Positions 8,257 through 19,047 of a stretch of 22,456 bases of DNA are shown in pieces. Positions within the stretch are counted from its first letter, which is position 1, and the number at the start of each line of letters is the position of its first letter. Source of the DNA: Euplotes cf. woodruffi 2 WChen-2021 (lineage: Eukaryota; Ciliophora; Spirotrichea; Euplotida; Euplotidae); NCBI GenBank assembly GCA_021441665.1, contig JAGYYN010031004.1:1-22456 (forward strand), given 5' to 3'. The notes under the pieces were generated by a model, which did not search any database, was not told where the DNA came from, and saw nothing but the letters and a program-made list of their open reading frames with translations. A program made the position numbers and the translations under genes.

Positions 8257-11200
8257 ATGAGGCCGTCGAAAATCGAAAATAGTAATATACAAAAAGAAGA
8301 GGACAAACCAAAACGGCGAGGTACTTTTCGCAACAAGTTTAATGCGGTACTTGAAAAGCTAATTGTGCATCCAAACTCGAGATTCAAAATGATATGGGAC
8401 TTGATCGTGATTGTTTTATCGATTTACAATTCAATTACGATCCCTTATGAATTTGCATATTCATTTAATCCAAACAGCTACTCGGACATATTCGACAGAG
8501 TAGTCGATGTCATATTTGCATTCGACATCGTTGTTAATTTCAGAACGGCATTCGAGCATCCAAAAACAGGGAAGTTAGTAACCAGTTGAAAATAGCATCT
8601 CGCTGAGGTACATTATCAATGGACGATTTGGAATTGACCTGATTGCTTCTTTGCCTCTTGAAGTCGTCACGCTTATCCCTATCGACCAGCGGAACTTGAA
8701 GTTCCTCGGAATGCTAAAAATGGTTCGGCTGCTGAGACTCGGCAGGATGATAACTTTTCTTAAGGCATACCAAAAATTGAAATTTAGTGCGAAATTCGGG
8801 CAACTTGTGTTCTTTTTACTCCTCGCAGTGCACTGGACGAACTGATTTTGGTATTTAGTCACTTCTAACAACGAAACTTGGTTTCCCCCGAAGGACACAG
8901 ACTCTCAGGAAACCATTGCATTTACTGGCGATAGTCTTAGCGTATATTTGCTGTTTTACTACTACGGACTTGTTTCCTTGGCTGGAGGAGAGCTCTTGCC
9001 ATCATGCTCGAGCGAGCTGATGACAGCAACTTTTATCATATTCTCAGGGACAGTGCTGATAGGAATGATTATTGGTGAGTTCACTTCGCTACTTTCATCG
9101 ATTACAAATTAAGCAAAGAGTTCAAAATGAAGAATCAGATATTATCGCGAATTCGCTATTGATAATGAGAATTCCAGAACACATTCAGTCACGTGTTTAC
9201 GAGTACTACTACGAATTAGCAGAATCTATTTTTCTGAAGAACAACGAGATGTATAGTTACCTATCGACAAGCATGTCTGATACTGTTAAAATTCATCAAA
9301 TAAAAGAGTCTATTTTTGGCCTTAGCATTTTGAACAAAAGTAATATTAGGCAAATCGAAGGATTTGCTAAGAATTTAAAAATAAATTTTTACCTATCTGG
9401 CGATGTAATACTCAAAGAAGGAAGCGAAAACTTCAGTTTTTATTACATTCATAAAGGACTTGTCGAAGTTATCCAGCAAAACAAAGATTTTATTTATTTT
9501 GACTGACAAGAAGTCAAGCATTTTCTTGAACACAAAAGCATTCAAAAACCAGCGGCAAACGATATTATTGCAAATGAAGAGCATAACGAGTCACAGGTAA
9601 AATTTGTTTTTTATTCAGCTATTTTTGGATCATTTAAGCTCATTTGCGACTGTGCTTGTTTTGGTTTACCGTGATTTATGCTATATTAACCTAGCATAGT
9701 AAAAATTATGATAATATACTATTCTAATATTAAATTGCATTTAGAGCTCACACTTTGTTAAGAGCAAAAACATAGGTAAGCTCTAATCCTCGCATTCAAA
9801 TGTTAATGTCATTTAGAGTTCAAAGTGTCATTTAGCAAGGTCGCGCCTAAAATCAAAGACGCATTTGCCCTGATCCCACCAAGTCCAGATAACTCAGTCG
9901 CCAATGGAAACCGAGAAATGTCACATGCCAACCATAATTATAGTGTTAGTAGACTTTGAGTAGATAAAAATGGGTCTTTGACAGATAACGAAAACCTGTC
10001 TTTTAAGTCTGAAGATGGGCTTTATAACTCAGAGCTAGTCAAGCGAAATAAAAACGCAGTCAGGGGGTGAAAATAAGCCATTTAAAGACCCAGAGGAGTT
10101 TAAAGCCGACGATAAGTGTTCTGAAAAGGTGAGTACAAAACAATTTACCCCAAATCAGCCAAAACCCAGTGATAAACCAATCAACATCGATCTGAATAGC
10201 AATAACAGAAGCTTAAGATCTCAGGTTTACCTTAACGAAAACCCGCTTGAAATCGAGGAAAACTATAAAATAATTAATGAGCTTTCAGTCAGCGATTATT
10301 TTGGAGAAGTGTCGCTTATCACTAACCTTCCAGCCACAGCAACAGTGCATGCGATATCGAACACTATTTGATGCGAAATGTCAAAAGAGAACTTTTTGAG
10401 TTTTCTTGATAATTTTACTGACTCAAGGCAAAGGATAGAAAACAGAGTCCAAAACTACACAGACAATTATTTTTAAGCAGGTGGGGAAAATATTATTCGC
10501 CAAACTCAAAGTAAACCTGGTTTCTTTAGCTGCACATGATCATCAAAAGTGTCCCGTATTTGATCGATTTGAACTTTCAGTCCACAAGAGAGCTGATTTG
10601 AAAGCTTAAGAGGGTCATGTTCAGAGAAGACAGTATAATATAATTCGGTTTAAAGAATACCTATCCAAGACCTACTTCATTACCGAAGGAGAAATTGGAG
10701 TGTACACGTTCGACATGACGAGCAATAACAAGATGCTGTTTCAAAAGTTGTACCCTGGGTCGTCATTCAACTTTATTTCGAGCTTGCTCAGACAATACTC
10801 GCTATTTCAGTTCGAAGCGATAACTCCATGAATCGTATTGGAAGTAGAGGTCGATGAGATCAAGTAAACTGTCTCATCAAGACCACAAGCTTATCGATGT
10901 GATAAACAAGCTCAAGTCTGAAGTCAGCATCCAGGGCAGAAAGTACGACTATAGCTACTGAAATATTCTTAAGCGGCAGCAAAGCACTATTGACGGCACT
11001 ACATGCACTGTCAAGTTCCAAAGGTCGCTCCAGTCGAAATTACTAAGCATGAGGGCCAACAAAGAACAATTCCAGGATTTATTAAGCGACTCGAAATATA
11101 AATAAATGCGTGACGAATACAGATCCAAGAAAGATTAACCGAATTCGGCTAAAATGGAGGTTGTTTCTCAGCTTGAGCTTCATGAAGAAGCTCTTGATCT

Positions 11201-12349
11201 CAAAAATTAAAGAATCTGTGAGTATGTTCAACAGCATTGATCATTACTTTAATGAAAGAGTCCAATTTAGTGTTGCTAAAACAAAAAATGAGTTTAAAAA
11301 TAACCATTTTAAAGGCTTAATGTATCGAAAGATTGCAGCTAAGTCGATTGAATATTCTTCAACCAAGTCTGTCACCAACTCTGACTCAGATAAAGAACTC
11401 AAATCTCAAAGATTTAATCATAGGAAAAGTAATATCGAAATATGCAATCTTGACGATGAAATAAATACAAATGAAGAGGTGAAAAGCATGCAAAGACCAG
11501 TTCAAACCCATGAAAGTCGAAAGAACTCAATTTCAAATAAAAAAATCATTCAAAATAAATAAGCTTGAAGTATACGACTGTATTGCAAAGAAAATATTGA
11601 TCTCACAAAAGACTTCAGTTTTTGAAAGCAAGAAAAAGAGGGAACAGTTACAGATTGAGCGAGTTAAAAACCAGAAGAAAGTAATTCGTCAAAAATGAAG
11701 TTCAGATAACCTCGACATTATCGATTACTACTATAATACCGGTGAGTCAACTCTAAACCAACGATTGATTTATCAATAATACAAATTTATTTATCAACTT
11801 AAAAATAATCTAACTCATTTTCAAATAGAAATTCAATCATTAAACCGGATGAATTCGCGGGCGCATTCAGAGCTAGATTCAAAAATAGGCAAAGCAAAGC
11901 TGTCATTTATCGAGTTTGCAGAAAGAATGAAGTCCTGTCGGCAAATGATTGATTCAAGAGTGATTGAGACTAAATAATAGCTTCAAGCGAATACAAAAAT
12001 ACATTCCAGAAGTAGAGACTTGCTCATTGTAAGCGTTACCCTGTATTAGTAATCTAGAAGCAGTCGATTAAATAACGAAGACTGCAATGACAACTCGCTT
12101 CTTTTTAAAACACGAAGAAAAGATAGAGACAGTTCGTATAACATCATCAAAGAGAAACAACTGAACCATATGTCGTTTTTATACAATTTCAACGGTGCAA
12201 ATGAAACAAATTTGAATAAGTACGAAAGCAGGAACAGCCACGCGCATATGCAACTCAATAATAACTTACTAAAAACAGAGGAAGGCACAAGAGACCAAAA
12301 ACAGTTTGGATTTGCAGGTCACACAGAACGAATTGACTTCGATTTCTAG
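8257..12349 (+). CDS. Voltage-gated channel with two cNMP-binding-like domains, decoded through eleven +1 frameshifts
   Basis: Introns are 9597-9744, 9776-9816, 11742-11828 and 12029-12057. The proposed +1 sites (skipped T) are AAA_TAG 8593, AAT_TAA 9110, AAA_TAA 10074, TTT_TAA 10474, GCT_TAA 10607, ATA_TAA 10641, GTT_TAA 10651, AAG_TAA 10865, AAA_TAA 11103, AAA_TAA 11560 and AAA_TAA 11975. The result is exactly 1258 codons plus stop TAG 12347-12349. S1 is near residues 48-65 and S4 reads KMVRLLRLGRMITFLK (about 155-170). The pore is SLAGGELLP (about 238) and S6 ends GTVLIGMIIGEF (about 270). The C-linker contains the second shift (SSITN|KQRVQNEE). The first nucleotide-binding fold is split by about 200 residues and resumes at YFGEVSLITNLPATATV; a second lies near residues 715-805. 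The basic, Ser-rich tail has no known domain. The family is EAG/CNG/HCN-like tetrameric channels. The filter lacks GYG, so K+ selectivity is doubtful. Shifts 1-4 are strongly supported by domain continuity, the later ones mainly by open frames. Confidence 0.88.
10604..10653 (+). other. Triple +1 frameshift cluster (GCT_TAA, ATA_TAA, GTT_TAA)
   Basis: Three stops in successive frames (10607, 10641, 10651) lie within 47 bases. Three +1 shifts restore the original frame and give KRVMFREDSII-NSV-KEYLSK. This resembles the first beta strands of a cyclic-nucleotide-binding fold immediately before TYFITEGEIGVYTF. Reading through the single in-frame TAA at 10607 instead gives EGHVQRRQYNIIRF, which fits the fold less well. 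Confidence 0.65.
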
Positions 12350-12628
12350 TCTCCAGCGCTAGAATACTTTATTAACATATTTATATTAACTATTGCAGCT
12401 GAGGATATTTAATCAACGCGGCTGGTTTGGATTTATTATTGTAACTGTATTATTTTCAATCAGCCTGCAGCAGCTGTAAGACATATTAATTATTGAATAA
12501 TTTTTAAGATATGATTCTGAGTTTCAATTGAAACTCGATTTATAAAATTTTTGTTTTAAAAGCTATATTATTTAAAAAAATTAAAAGTCTTCTCGAGAAT
12601 TTTTGGTGAAGATTTTCTCACCTATCAA
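12350..12628. other. Convergent intergenic region with inverted breakage-like motif
   Basis: These 279 bases lie between the convergent stops of the channel and the minus-strand Ser-rich gene. They are AT-rich with no gene seen. ATTGAA occurs at 12492-12497. The perfect palindrome TTTCAATTGAAA at 12522-12533 gives full HATTGAAaHH matches on both strands. Confidence 0.5.
12522..12533. repeat. Palindrome TTTCAATTGAAA (two opposed E-Cbs-like motifs)
   Basis: Perfect 12-base inverted repeat in the spacer between two convergent genes. Each strand extends to a full AATTGAAACT match to the Euplotes breakage consensus. Confidence 0.55.
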
Positions 12629-14327
12629 CTAGAACTCCACTGGATGCAGTTCCAGTTTCCAGTACTGATTTTTGGTGCTCCTTTCATCTAAAGCACTCTC
12701 CAGCTCCAATTGCAGCCCGATTAATATTTTCAATTAATTTTATTAATTATATACCTGAGGTATAGTAAAACTGGGTCTTTTTGATCAGCAAATTTACATT
12801 CACCCTCACAATCTGGTTGTCAGGCTTACTTAGTACATTCGAAATACACTGCTTATTTGGTGAATAACTTTAGCCCAGAGGCTATGTACTTTTTCTTTTT
12901 GTCATTCACGGTCTTTCGGTTCACTCTTGGCTTTGGAATTTTACCGTAAAAGTTGCTTGAGCATCGACTCATAGTCCCTCTTTGAGTATTGCTTAGGTTG
13001 GTACTTGACTTTTTAATATTTTTAGGCGGCTTTTGAGCCTTTCAGACAACTGAACACATACTTGACTTTGAACTCTGAAAAGAATTCACACTCTTTGCTC
13101 TTTTAAATAGTGAGTTCAAAGCTACGTATGGGTTTTGGTGTGGTCCAGATTGCTTTCACTTTGTGCTGTACTTCACTTTAAAATTAGACGGAGCTGTGCT
13201 GTCTGATGCAAATCGGTTTTTTAAGCCCAAAATGCTCTTGCTATTTTGATCACGATATATTGTATTCTTTCAACGAGTTGATCTTGTTTTGGTTCTTTGA
13301 TACTTTTGCTTTACCGATATGCTAATATAAAATTAAAATGAGCTTCAAGCATATAAACTTTAGAGAAACTTACTATATTTGAATTTGTATGTAGCTTTTG
13401 CTTTAGTATAACAGACACCTTGCTGACATTTTTATCACTTTGCATTGATTTATCTTCATCAATAAATTTAGCATTTTTGTTTAATTGTGTCCTAACCCAC
13501 GATTCAAAATACTTCGACTTATTTATCTTCATGCTTGGTGTGCACTGGAGTTATGTCAACCTTTATGCTGTCCCTTAGGTCTAGATGATATTGATGATCT
13601 ATGAGTTACCTCAATCTGCTGTGTTTCTATTGAGCATTGCTTTGTACCAGTCTTCAATTGAGTCTGAGTCAGAGTCATTTGAACTCAGTGTGATTTCATT
13701 GCTAAAAGATTTAGTAAATAACATTATGATGTATGTTAAATTTATTTTCATCAAAATCTTGATCGAGCATCTTCCAGTGATAAATATGTAAAAGCAAGCT
13801 TACGAAGAGAACGGGTGACTTTCGTTCACGATAAGATTCGATACTCGAGTTTCTCTTTTCTTAGACGCAACTTCTTTTCTCTTAGTCGTTCGAGTAACCT
13901 CTTTAGTAATATCCTTCTTGTATTCAAAAACTTTATCGTCCCTGTAAATTGTAAGACATAGGCTTACTGTTTAGGATTGTGTTCAGCGAAGCCAACGATG
14001 TAGTCGTCCTGGACATGCTCATCTATATCAAGAAGGAGGAAGTAGTCTTCTCGGTCTTCCATTCACTCTTCATTTCTAAAATAATTATATAAGTTTGCAT
14101 AAACCAATGACTATCAGCATAATTTTATATGCTATTCATCAATGCTGTTTTTACTTAAAAATAATTATAACAAGTGAAAAGTGCATGATTATGAATATAT
14201 TTTAAAATTACAAGGAATAATTAATATCCGCTTAGTTAGTTTACCTTGAGCAAAGTCCATTTTTCTTTTGCACTCAGCTATCCTGCGTCAAAATGCTGTT
14301 ACCCAACGCTTTCGTACTGCCTTGCAT
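12629..14327 (-). CDS. Basic, Ser/Lys-rich unrecognised protein with three +1 shifts
   Basis: Read on the minus strand, the exons are 14327-14245, 14075-13968, 13941-13804, 13701-13610, 13544-13374, 13321-12755 and 12687-12629. The introns (169, 26, 102, 65, 52, 67 nt) all have GT-AG ends and matching phases. The +1 sites are AAA_TAA (TAA at 13521-13519), AAA_TAG (13243-13241) and AAA_TAA (12855-12853). The sum is exactly 404 codons plus TAG at 12631-12629. The N-terminal part is acidic (MEDREDYFLLLDIDEHVQDD), followed by a Lys/Arg-rich segment (TKRKEVASKKRETR) and a Ser/Asp patch (SSNDSDSDSIEDW). Beyond the second shift it is very basic and Ser-rich (VNRKTVNDKKKKY). No domain is recognised. 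The composition suggests a disordered or nucleic-acid-associated protein, but this is only an inference. An in-frame ATG at 14062 is an alternative start. Exon 5 and its shift are the least certain. Confidence 0.68.
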
Positions 14328-14370
14328 ATTTGCTTTCAATGGTCAATTGATTTAAAATTGCTAAGAATAT

Positions 14371-14380
14371 AATTTCAATT
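14371..14380 (-). promoter_or_regulatory. Chromosome-breakage-like motif (AATTGAAATT)
   Basis: Full HATTGAAaHH match on the minus strand in the 93-base spacer between two divergent genes. A second core, TTCAAT, is at 14335-14340. Confidence 0.45.
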
Positions 14381-14420
14381 ATTTATATGAAGAATTAAAC
14401 TGAATAATAAATAATTTAAA

Positions 14421-16806
14421 ATGAGTGCTCACGATGACTTTCAGCACCGAATTGCAGGGCCTTTCGAGTCGATCGATGTCAACAGCCACGATTACACTGC
14501 TGAGATCCATAATAACAGTAAGGAGTGTAGTTTTATATTTAGGAACTCACCACAACAACCACAAGTCCTCTGCAGATCAGTCCCACACGACAGAGACGGT
14601 CAATGACTACGGGGTTGCAATTCATCAAAGCTCGAGTGGTGCAATTAAAATAAACAGTTTTGAAGAGCGGTCTTTAGAGCAAAAACCGGCTCATAATAGA
14701 TACACAGTAAATAAAGCTGTGTTCGAACGCAAAGAGTCAACTAATTCTTCAAAGTCCAAGGCTGAACAGCTCAGCAGACGCAAAAACTCCATTGGGAGCC
14801 ATTTAGAAGTCAAAAGCTCTTTAAATAGAAAACAACCGAAGGTTTGTAGTTTTATTCCTGAGAATCAAGAAAAAAGGTTTTATTTGTTTTATCACAAACT
14901 AAATATGGACATTTTATCCTTGTTATTTTTCATATTTTACACAGACTGTTATTTATTATTATATCAGCTAGTTATAAGACCTCACTTAGACGAATTATAG
15001 AAACTAATAACTCCAACTGAGGTGGATGGCGATATGAAATAGACTAATAAAGTCTTTCAGAGCAATTGCATCATTAAATATCGCTCAGATTTCGCAAGAG
15101 CACTTAATTCAAAATATTCATAATATCTCGATTCAAAAGAATCAGTTCAAGCAGCACTTTCACAACCGACATCACAAGAAAGTCGGAGACATCATGCTGA
15201 ACTATATAAAATTTAATGGAAACACCATGAAATTTGAGGAATACTGAACTAAAATTGATAAGCTAATCGCTCTTAGTGACTTTGACAAGTTCAAACTTTG
15301 CTTTGATATCTTAGACTACGACGGAGATGGAAAGCTATCAATTAGCGATGTTCTTTCAGTCATGCATAAACAGCAAGAAACAGATATTTTAAATATGAAT
15401 GATCTTGAGCTTTTGTTAAAGTTTCTAAAACAGCCTGCAATCCTCACAAACATCGCAAATAAAAAGCATGAACATGACATTAAAGACAAACTCAGTCGGA
15501 GAATCAGTTTTATGCGGCCTGAGATCAAAGAGTTCCCAATGAACCTCCAGTTGAACAAAGCAATTTCTTCAAAGTCCAGTCATGCATTTAAAAGGTAACT
15601 CGTCACTGTGCTAATTATAAAGAAAGCGCAATGGAATCATAAAATTACCGATTTTGAACTCTAAAAATAAAAACGTGCGGAGATATGACATTAATACAAA
15701 AACGATCGACACGAAGGCATCTGGAGGGTACACGAGTATTAATCGGCCGAAGATCTCTCAGCTTGAAGTCGGCGTGAGTGAAAGCCAAAAATAACATCGG
15801 AACCAACTTCACGTCTATGAATAACTACGCAGCCAAAAGCCATGTTGCTTTAGATAAGAACGAGAATGCGTATAACTCATTTGTCGATCAAAAATATACG
15901 AGTAAAGCTTTAAACCCAAATAATTCGAAATCGAAGCAAGAGACAAGACTGTTTGTCAAAAGCAATAATTATTTACAAGCCAGGCAAATGCAGAGCAAAT
16001 CTAAACGGTATTTTTATTTTGATAATGATAATAATTATCTTCACTATAATTGAAATTGTATCAAGAAGCAAATTATTGCTAAGCTAAATCTGAATTTATT
16101 TTGATATAAGTCTTTTATCTTAATAAGAAATTAAAATATAATACTGATATATAGGAAATTAAGTCGAACAGCAAGTTTAAGGAGTAAAAACAGGCAAAAT
16201 GCTAATTCAAAATTAGACATCAAAGGTATAAGCTTAATTTTACATTGGTAATCTTTATGCAGACTCAGTTGAAACGAACAAACAAGCGTCTTCATTCCTC
16301 TAGAGTTTGTGTCGATTAATTATGAAGACGAGTATGAATCAGCTCAGCAAAAATTTGACATCAATAGGAAGATTGACTCGAGTCAAGGCCAACACGACGA
16401 TGTTGTACTGAACTTAAAGCACTGATTTCACAGATATGTAGATAACAAGTTCGGCATTGATGCTTTGTCATTCGATCAATTCTGCAAAGTTCCTTTCCCT
16501 AATAAGTTCCCAAATATACTTTTTGACATTTGCTTTTCCCTCGGCTGAAACCTCGATAGAGTTGTGCCTGATCGACGACTAAGTGAAATCTTTAAAAACT
16601 GGATTATTTGACAGTACAAAGGAAAGACAATCATCGATGATCAAGATATCATTAATCGACGCAATGAAGAGTCATATCTTTACTACAGCGATAAGCGAGA
16701 CGAGCTGATTAATGGTATCATCAGATACAGAGGACGGGTTCAGAAACTTGACATCTCCTTTCTCCTTGATGAAAGAAAGAACAAGCCTAAGATAACATAT
16801 TGATAG
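14421..16806 (+). CDS. EF-hand protein with two +1 frameshifts
   Basis: Exons are 14421-14517, 14543-14841, 15001-15594, 15623-16007, 16155-16225 and 16304-16806 (introns 25, 159, 28, 147, 78 nt). The +1 sites are AAA_TAG (T15040) and AAA_TAA (T15792). The total is 648 codons plus TAG 16804-16806. A clear EF-hand loop, DYDGDGKLSISD, sits at about 15314-15349 after a helix (DKFKLCFDI). It supplies Asp/Asp/Asp/Lys/Ser/Asp at the 1-3-5-7-9-12 positions (Asp, not Glu, at 12). A helix and a weaker partner hand surround it. The N-terminal third is Ser/His/Asn-rich and probably disordered. After the loop the sequence is basic with possible phosphorylation motifs (RKLSRTASLRSK). The C-terminal 160 residues are a separate aromatic, charged domain not recognised. 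The role is presumably as a calcium sensor or regulator. The second intron has an atypical GTTTGT donor. Confidence 0.8.
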
Positions 16807-17098
16807 CAAGAATACATCAAATTTATATCATTAAGATAAATCATTACTTTATATATATCTTATTTTATTTAATTTTATTGCTGTTTATTTCTATTTACAA
16901 CATTCACGCTAAATATTGTTTTTTAGGATTTAAACTGCAGCTATCGTATACTAAATCTGAATCAAATCAAGCGGTTAAAAATTAAAAAACCTCCTCTTAC
17001 TAAACTACTCTTACGATCGAGTGATCAGGTGCAGTGATAAGGCGGTCAGAATGAAAAATAAATATATTTTATTTTAGATCCTAAATATGTGATGCATA
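16807..17098. other. Intergenic region, AT-rich
   Basis: These 292 bases lie between the EF-hand stop and the tetraspanin start, both on the plus strand. A short open frame at 16800-16985 is hydrophobic by AT bias and overlaps the preceding stop, so I do not call it. No ATTGAA core was seen here. Confidence 0.45.
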
Positions 17099-18346
17099 AT
17101 GTGTCTATGTAAAGTAAAGTGAGTAAAGATCACTCTTTTCCTCTTTACAATTCCATTCCTGGTAAGTCTATTTAATTTATCACTCAGCCTCACTTTTCCT
17201 TTGACTTTTGCTGAGTTTAAAAGTCATTTAAATTTTTTGAAACCAAAGGATATTGAGATAGTAGCGATAACAATTACATAGGCATGCTGAGCCGTATCTA
17301 TATGGCTAGGAAGTGTAGCGAAGAACAACACGATGTATGGTATTCTCGGCAGCTTCGCGAAGATAGATCTCCAAAATGGCATATTTATCACTTGCGTTAT
17401 ATTCGGAATAATCATTCTCCTGCTTATGCTTTTTGGAATGTGAGTCTCACTGTACAGACTTTGCTGCTGACATTGGCTCTTCGCAATACTTATGTGAGTA
17501 TTCACTGCATTCTTCCTTGTTCTCGGAGCTGGACTTATAGCAGCAGGAAAACTGGCAGCAAATTATTTAGATGAGATGTGATCTTCAGGGAATGCGGATA
17601 ACACAATCCAGAAGAGTTTGAAGGAGCTTTACTCAAAAGCAGACACAATTTACTGTGTTGCGACGAATGGTTGCACTTGTTATGCAACATATACAGCTCC
17701 AACTTCACCAAGAGTCTACGTGATGAGTTTAGTATCAACATCGTCAACAGTAACGAGTGTGCAAGGATGCAAATCTTACCTAGAAACTGCATATAAAGAC
17801 TACGGAGTCTCGTTTGATGACATTAATGCGATCATTACTTATCTAAATTACTTTGGTGAAATTGAAAAAGGGTATACATGTTCTGGAGTCTGCACACAAA
17901 TGCCTATTTACTATTTCTCTGATTGTTCAACTTCAAAACCAACGAAAAAGTGCCAGGATAGTATCAGAGATGATATCCTACTTGGAGAAGTAGTTCCAAT
18001 GGGAATCGGATTCCTTATTATTGGCTGTCTCTTATTCATAGTCTGGTTCATCCAGTATGGACTGTGCTGCAGGAAGTAAGTAGCTTTGGTTTTGAGACAC
18101 GACTTTTTGATTTAAGCAAATATTTACCTTAGTGAATTTAATGAGTTAAAATATATTTATTTGCGTATCATGAATTTTTGCTATCAATTATATCATAGAA
18201 AGCAAGACTCAAACAACCACAAAAGATCTGACAAAGATAGAAGTTATGCAACAGATAATCCTTTCCCAGAAAATTATCAAGGATATGGAGCAAATTACAT
18301 GCATATTAACAGACAGATTACAAAGAATCGAAATAACATGATGTAA
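17099..18346 (+). CDS. Tetraspanin-like four-pass membrane protein
   Basis: Exons 17099-17161, 17282-18075 and 18133-18346 (introns 120 and 57 nt) give 356 residues. The N-terminus MCLCKVKCVKITLFLFTIPF has the Cys-rich start and the Lys before TM1 typical of tetraspanins. TM1 continues across the intron (LACCAVSIWLGS). TM2 lies at GIFITCVIFGIIILLLMLFG, followed by a Cys-rich turn (YRLCCCHW). TM3 lies at AFFLVLGAGLIAAG. A large loop of about 130 residues carries many cysteines (NGCTC, GCKSYL, TCSGVC, DCSTS, K-KC) but lacks the classical CCG. TM4 is VPMGIGFLIIGCLLFIVWF, then a juxtamembrane Cys pair and a polar tail containing YQGYG. Several Cys are TGA. Tetraspanins organise membrane microdomains; partners are unknown. 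No frameshift is needed. The last exon (18133 onward) rests on phase and splice sites. Confidence 0.87.
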
Positions 18347-18600
18347 ATTGATTGTAAGAGATTTTCGAATGAAATTAATCTTCGAATTTTTCCGATGAAA
18401 AGCAAAATATTACTTTTAGTTCAAATACTCATATTATAATTTAATTCTATTATTCTTTCTTTTCCTTAAACATCGATATTAATATTACGAAATCTGCATG
18501 CAAAAGGTTATCTACATTCGTACTGACATATTATTGAAATTTATTTTATATATCGTTTACTTTTCAATATTCGTCACTGAACGAATGGTCTTTCTCACCT
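18347..18600. other. Convergent intergenic region with breakage-like motifs
   Basis: AT-rich spacer of 254 bases between convergent gene ends. TATTGAAATT at 18532-18541 is a full HATTGAAaHH match, and TTCAAT at 18563-18568 is a partial one on the other strand. No gene seen. Confidence 0.45.
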
Positions 18601-19047
18601 CTAGAAGATAAAATCTAAAAGCCATTGACTCTTTCATCGACTCAATCATACCGAATCTAGTCTGCAGTTAAACCACAGTACTTTGCCCTCTTGTCTCGCG
18701 TATACCTATAAAATTATTTTAGTGATTGACATGATTAATTTTACCTGATCAATCTTGCTCACGATCTCTATTAAATTTGTCGATTCTCTTAATTATCTTT
18801 AACACAAATTAACTGTTATTTACATGAGTTGGCTAACAAAATGCCGGCGTTTTATATATCAAGACTGCACCTGATGCAGTGGGATATTCACTTCGTTATT
18901 TGACCCACTTGCTTTGTAAAATCTGGCTGCTGATAGCAAACAATTGGCCATCACGGCGAATGATTTTCCTTTGATACAGGAAAAAAAAGACGGCAGAGGC
19001 AACTATTGCAAAAGATCAGATAGTACCTACAGCGAAATTAATACCAT
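18601..19047 (-). CDS. Small unrecognised protein
   Basis: On the minus strand, exons 19047-19045 (ATG only), 19002-18824, 18787-18745 and 18705-18601 are joined by introns of 42, 36 and 39 nt with GTATTA, GTAAAT and GTAAAA donors. They give 109 residues and TAG at 18603-18601, all in phase and with no internal stop. The main exon reads KGKSFAVMANCLLSAARFYK, then PLHQVQSCYIKRRHFVSQL. The next exons read STNLIEIVSKIDQ and VYARQEGKVLWFNCRLDSV. If translation starts at ATG 18951 (MANCLLSAARFYK) the product is 91 residues. Other splice choices give different tails, so the model is tentative. No family is recognised. Confidence 0.45.

Noticed and set aside
9075-9113. Intron beginning GTGAGT in the channel after S6
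   Set aside because: Removing it places the downstream C-linker in the wrong frame and deletes the conserved EFTSLLSSITN stretch.
8257-12349. Channel gene as a decayed pseudogene
   Set aside because: Every frame change occurs precisely at a TAA/TAG and always in the same direction, the domains stay intact and splice phases match. Decay would give scattered indels and missing motifs.
14425-14542. Second ATG-started frame overlapping the first EF-hand exon
   Set aside because: A 25-nt GT-AG intron joins ATG 14421 in phase to the downstream frame, so the overlapping start is not needed.
16258-16320. Two frameshifts at CTC_TAG and GAT_TAA in the EF-hand gene
   Set aside because: Using the acceptor at 16303 instead of an earlier one removes both stops and keeps the phase, so no shift is needed.
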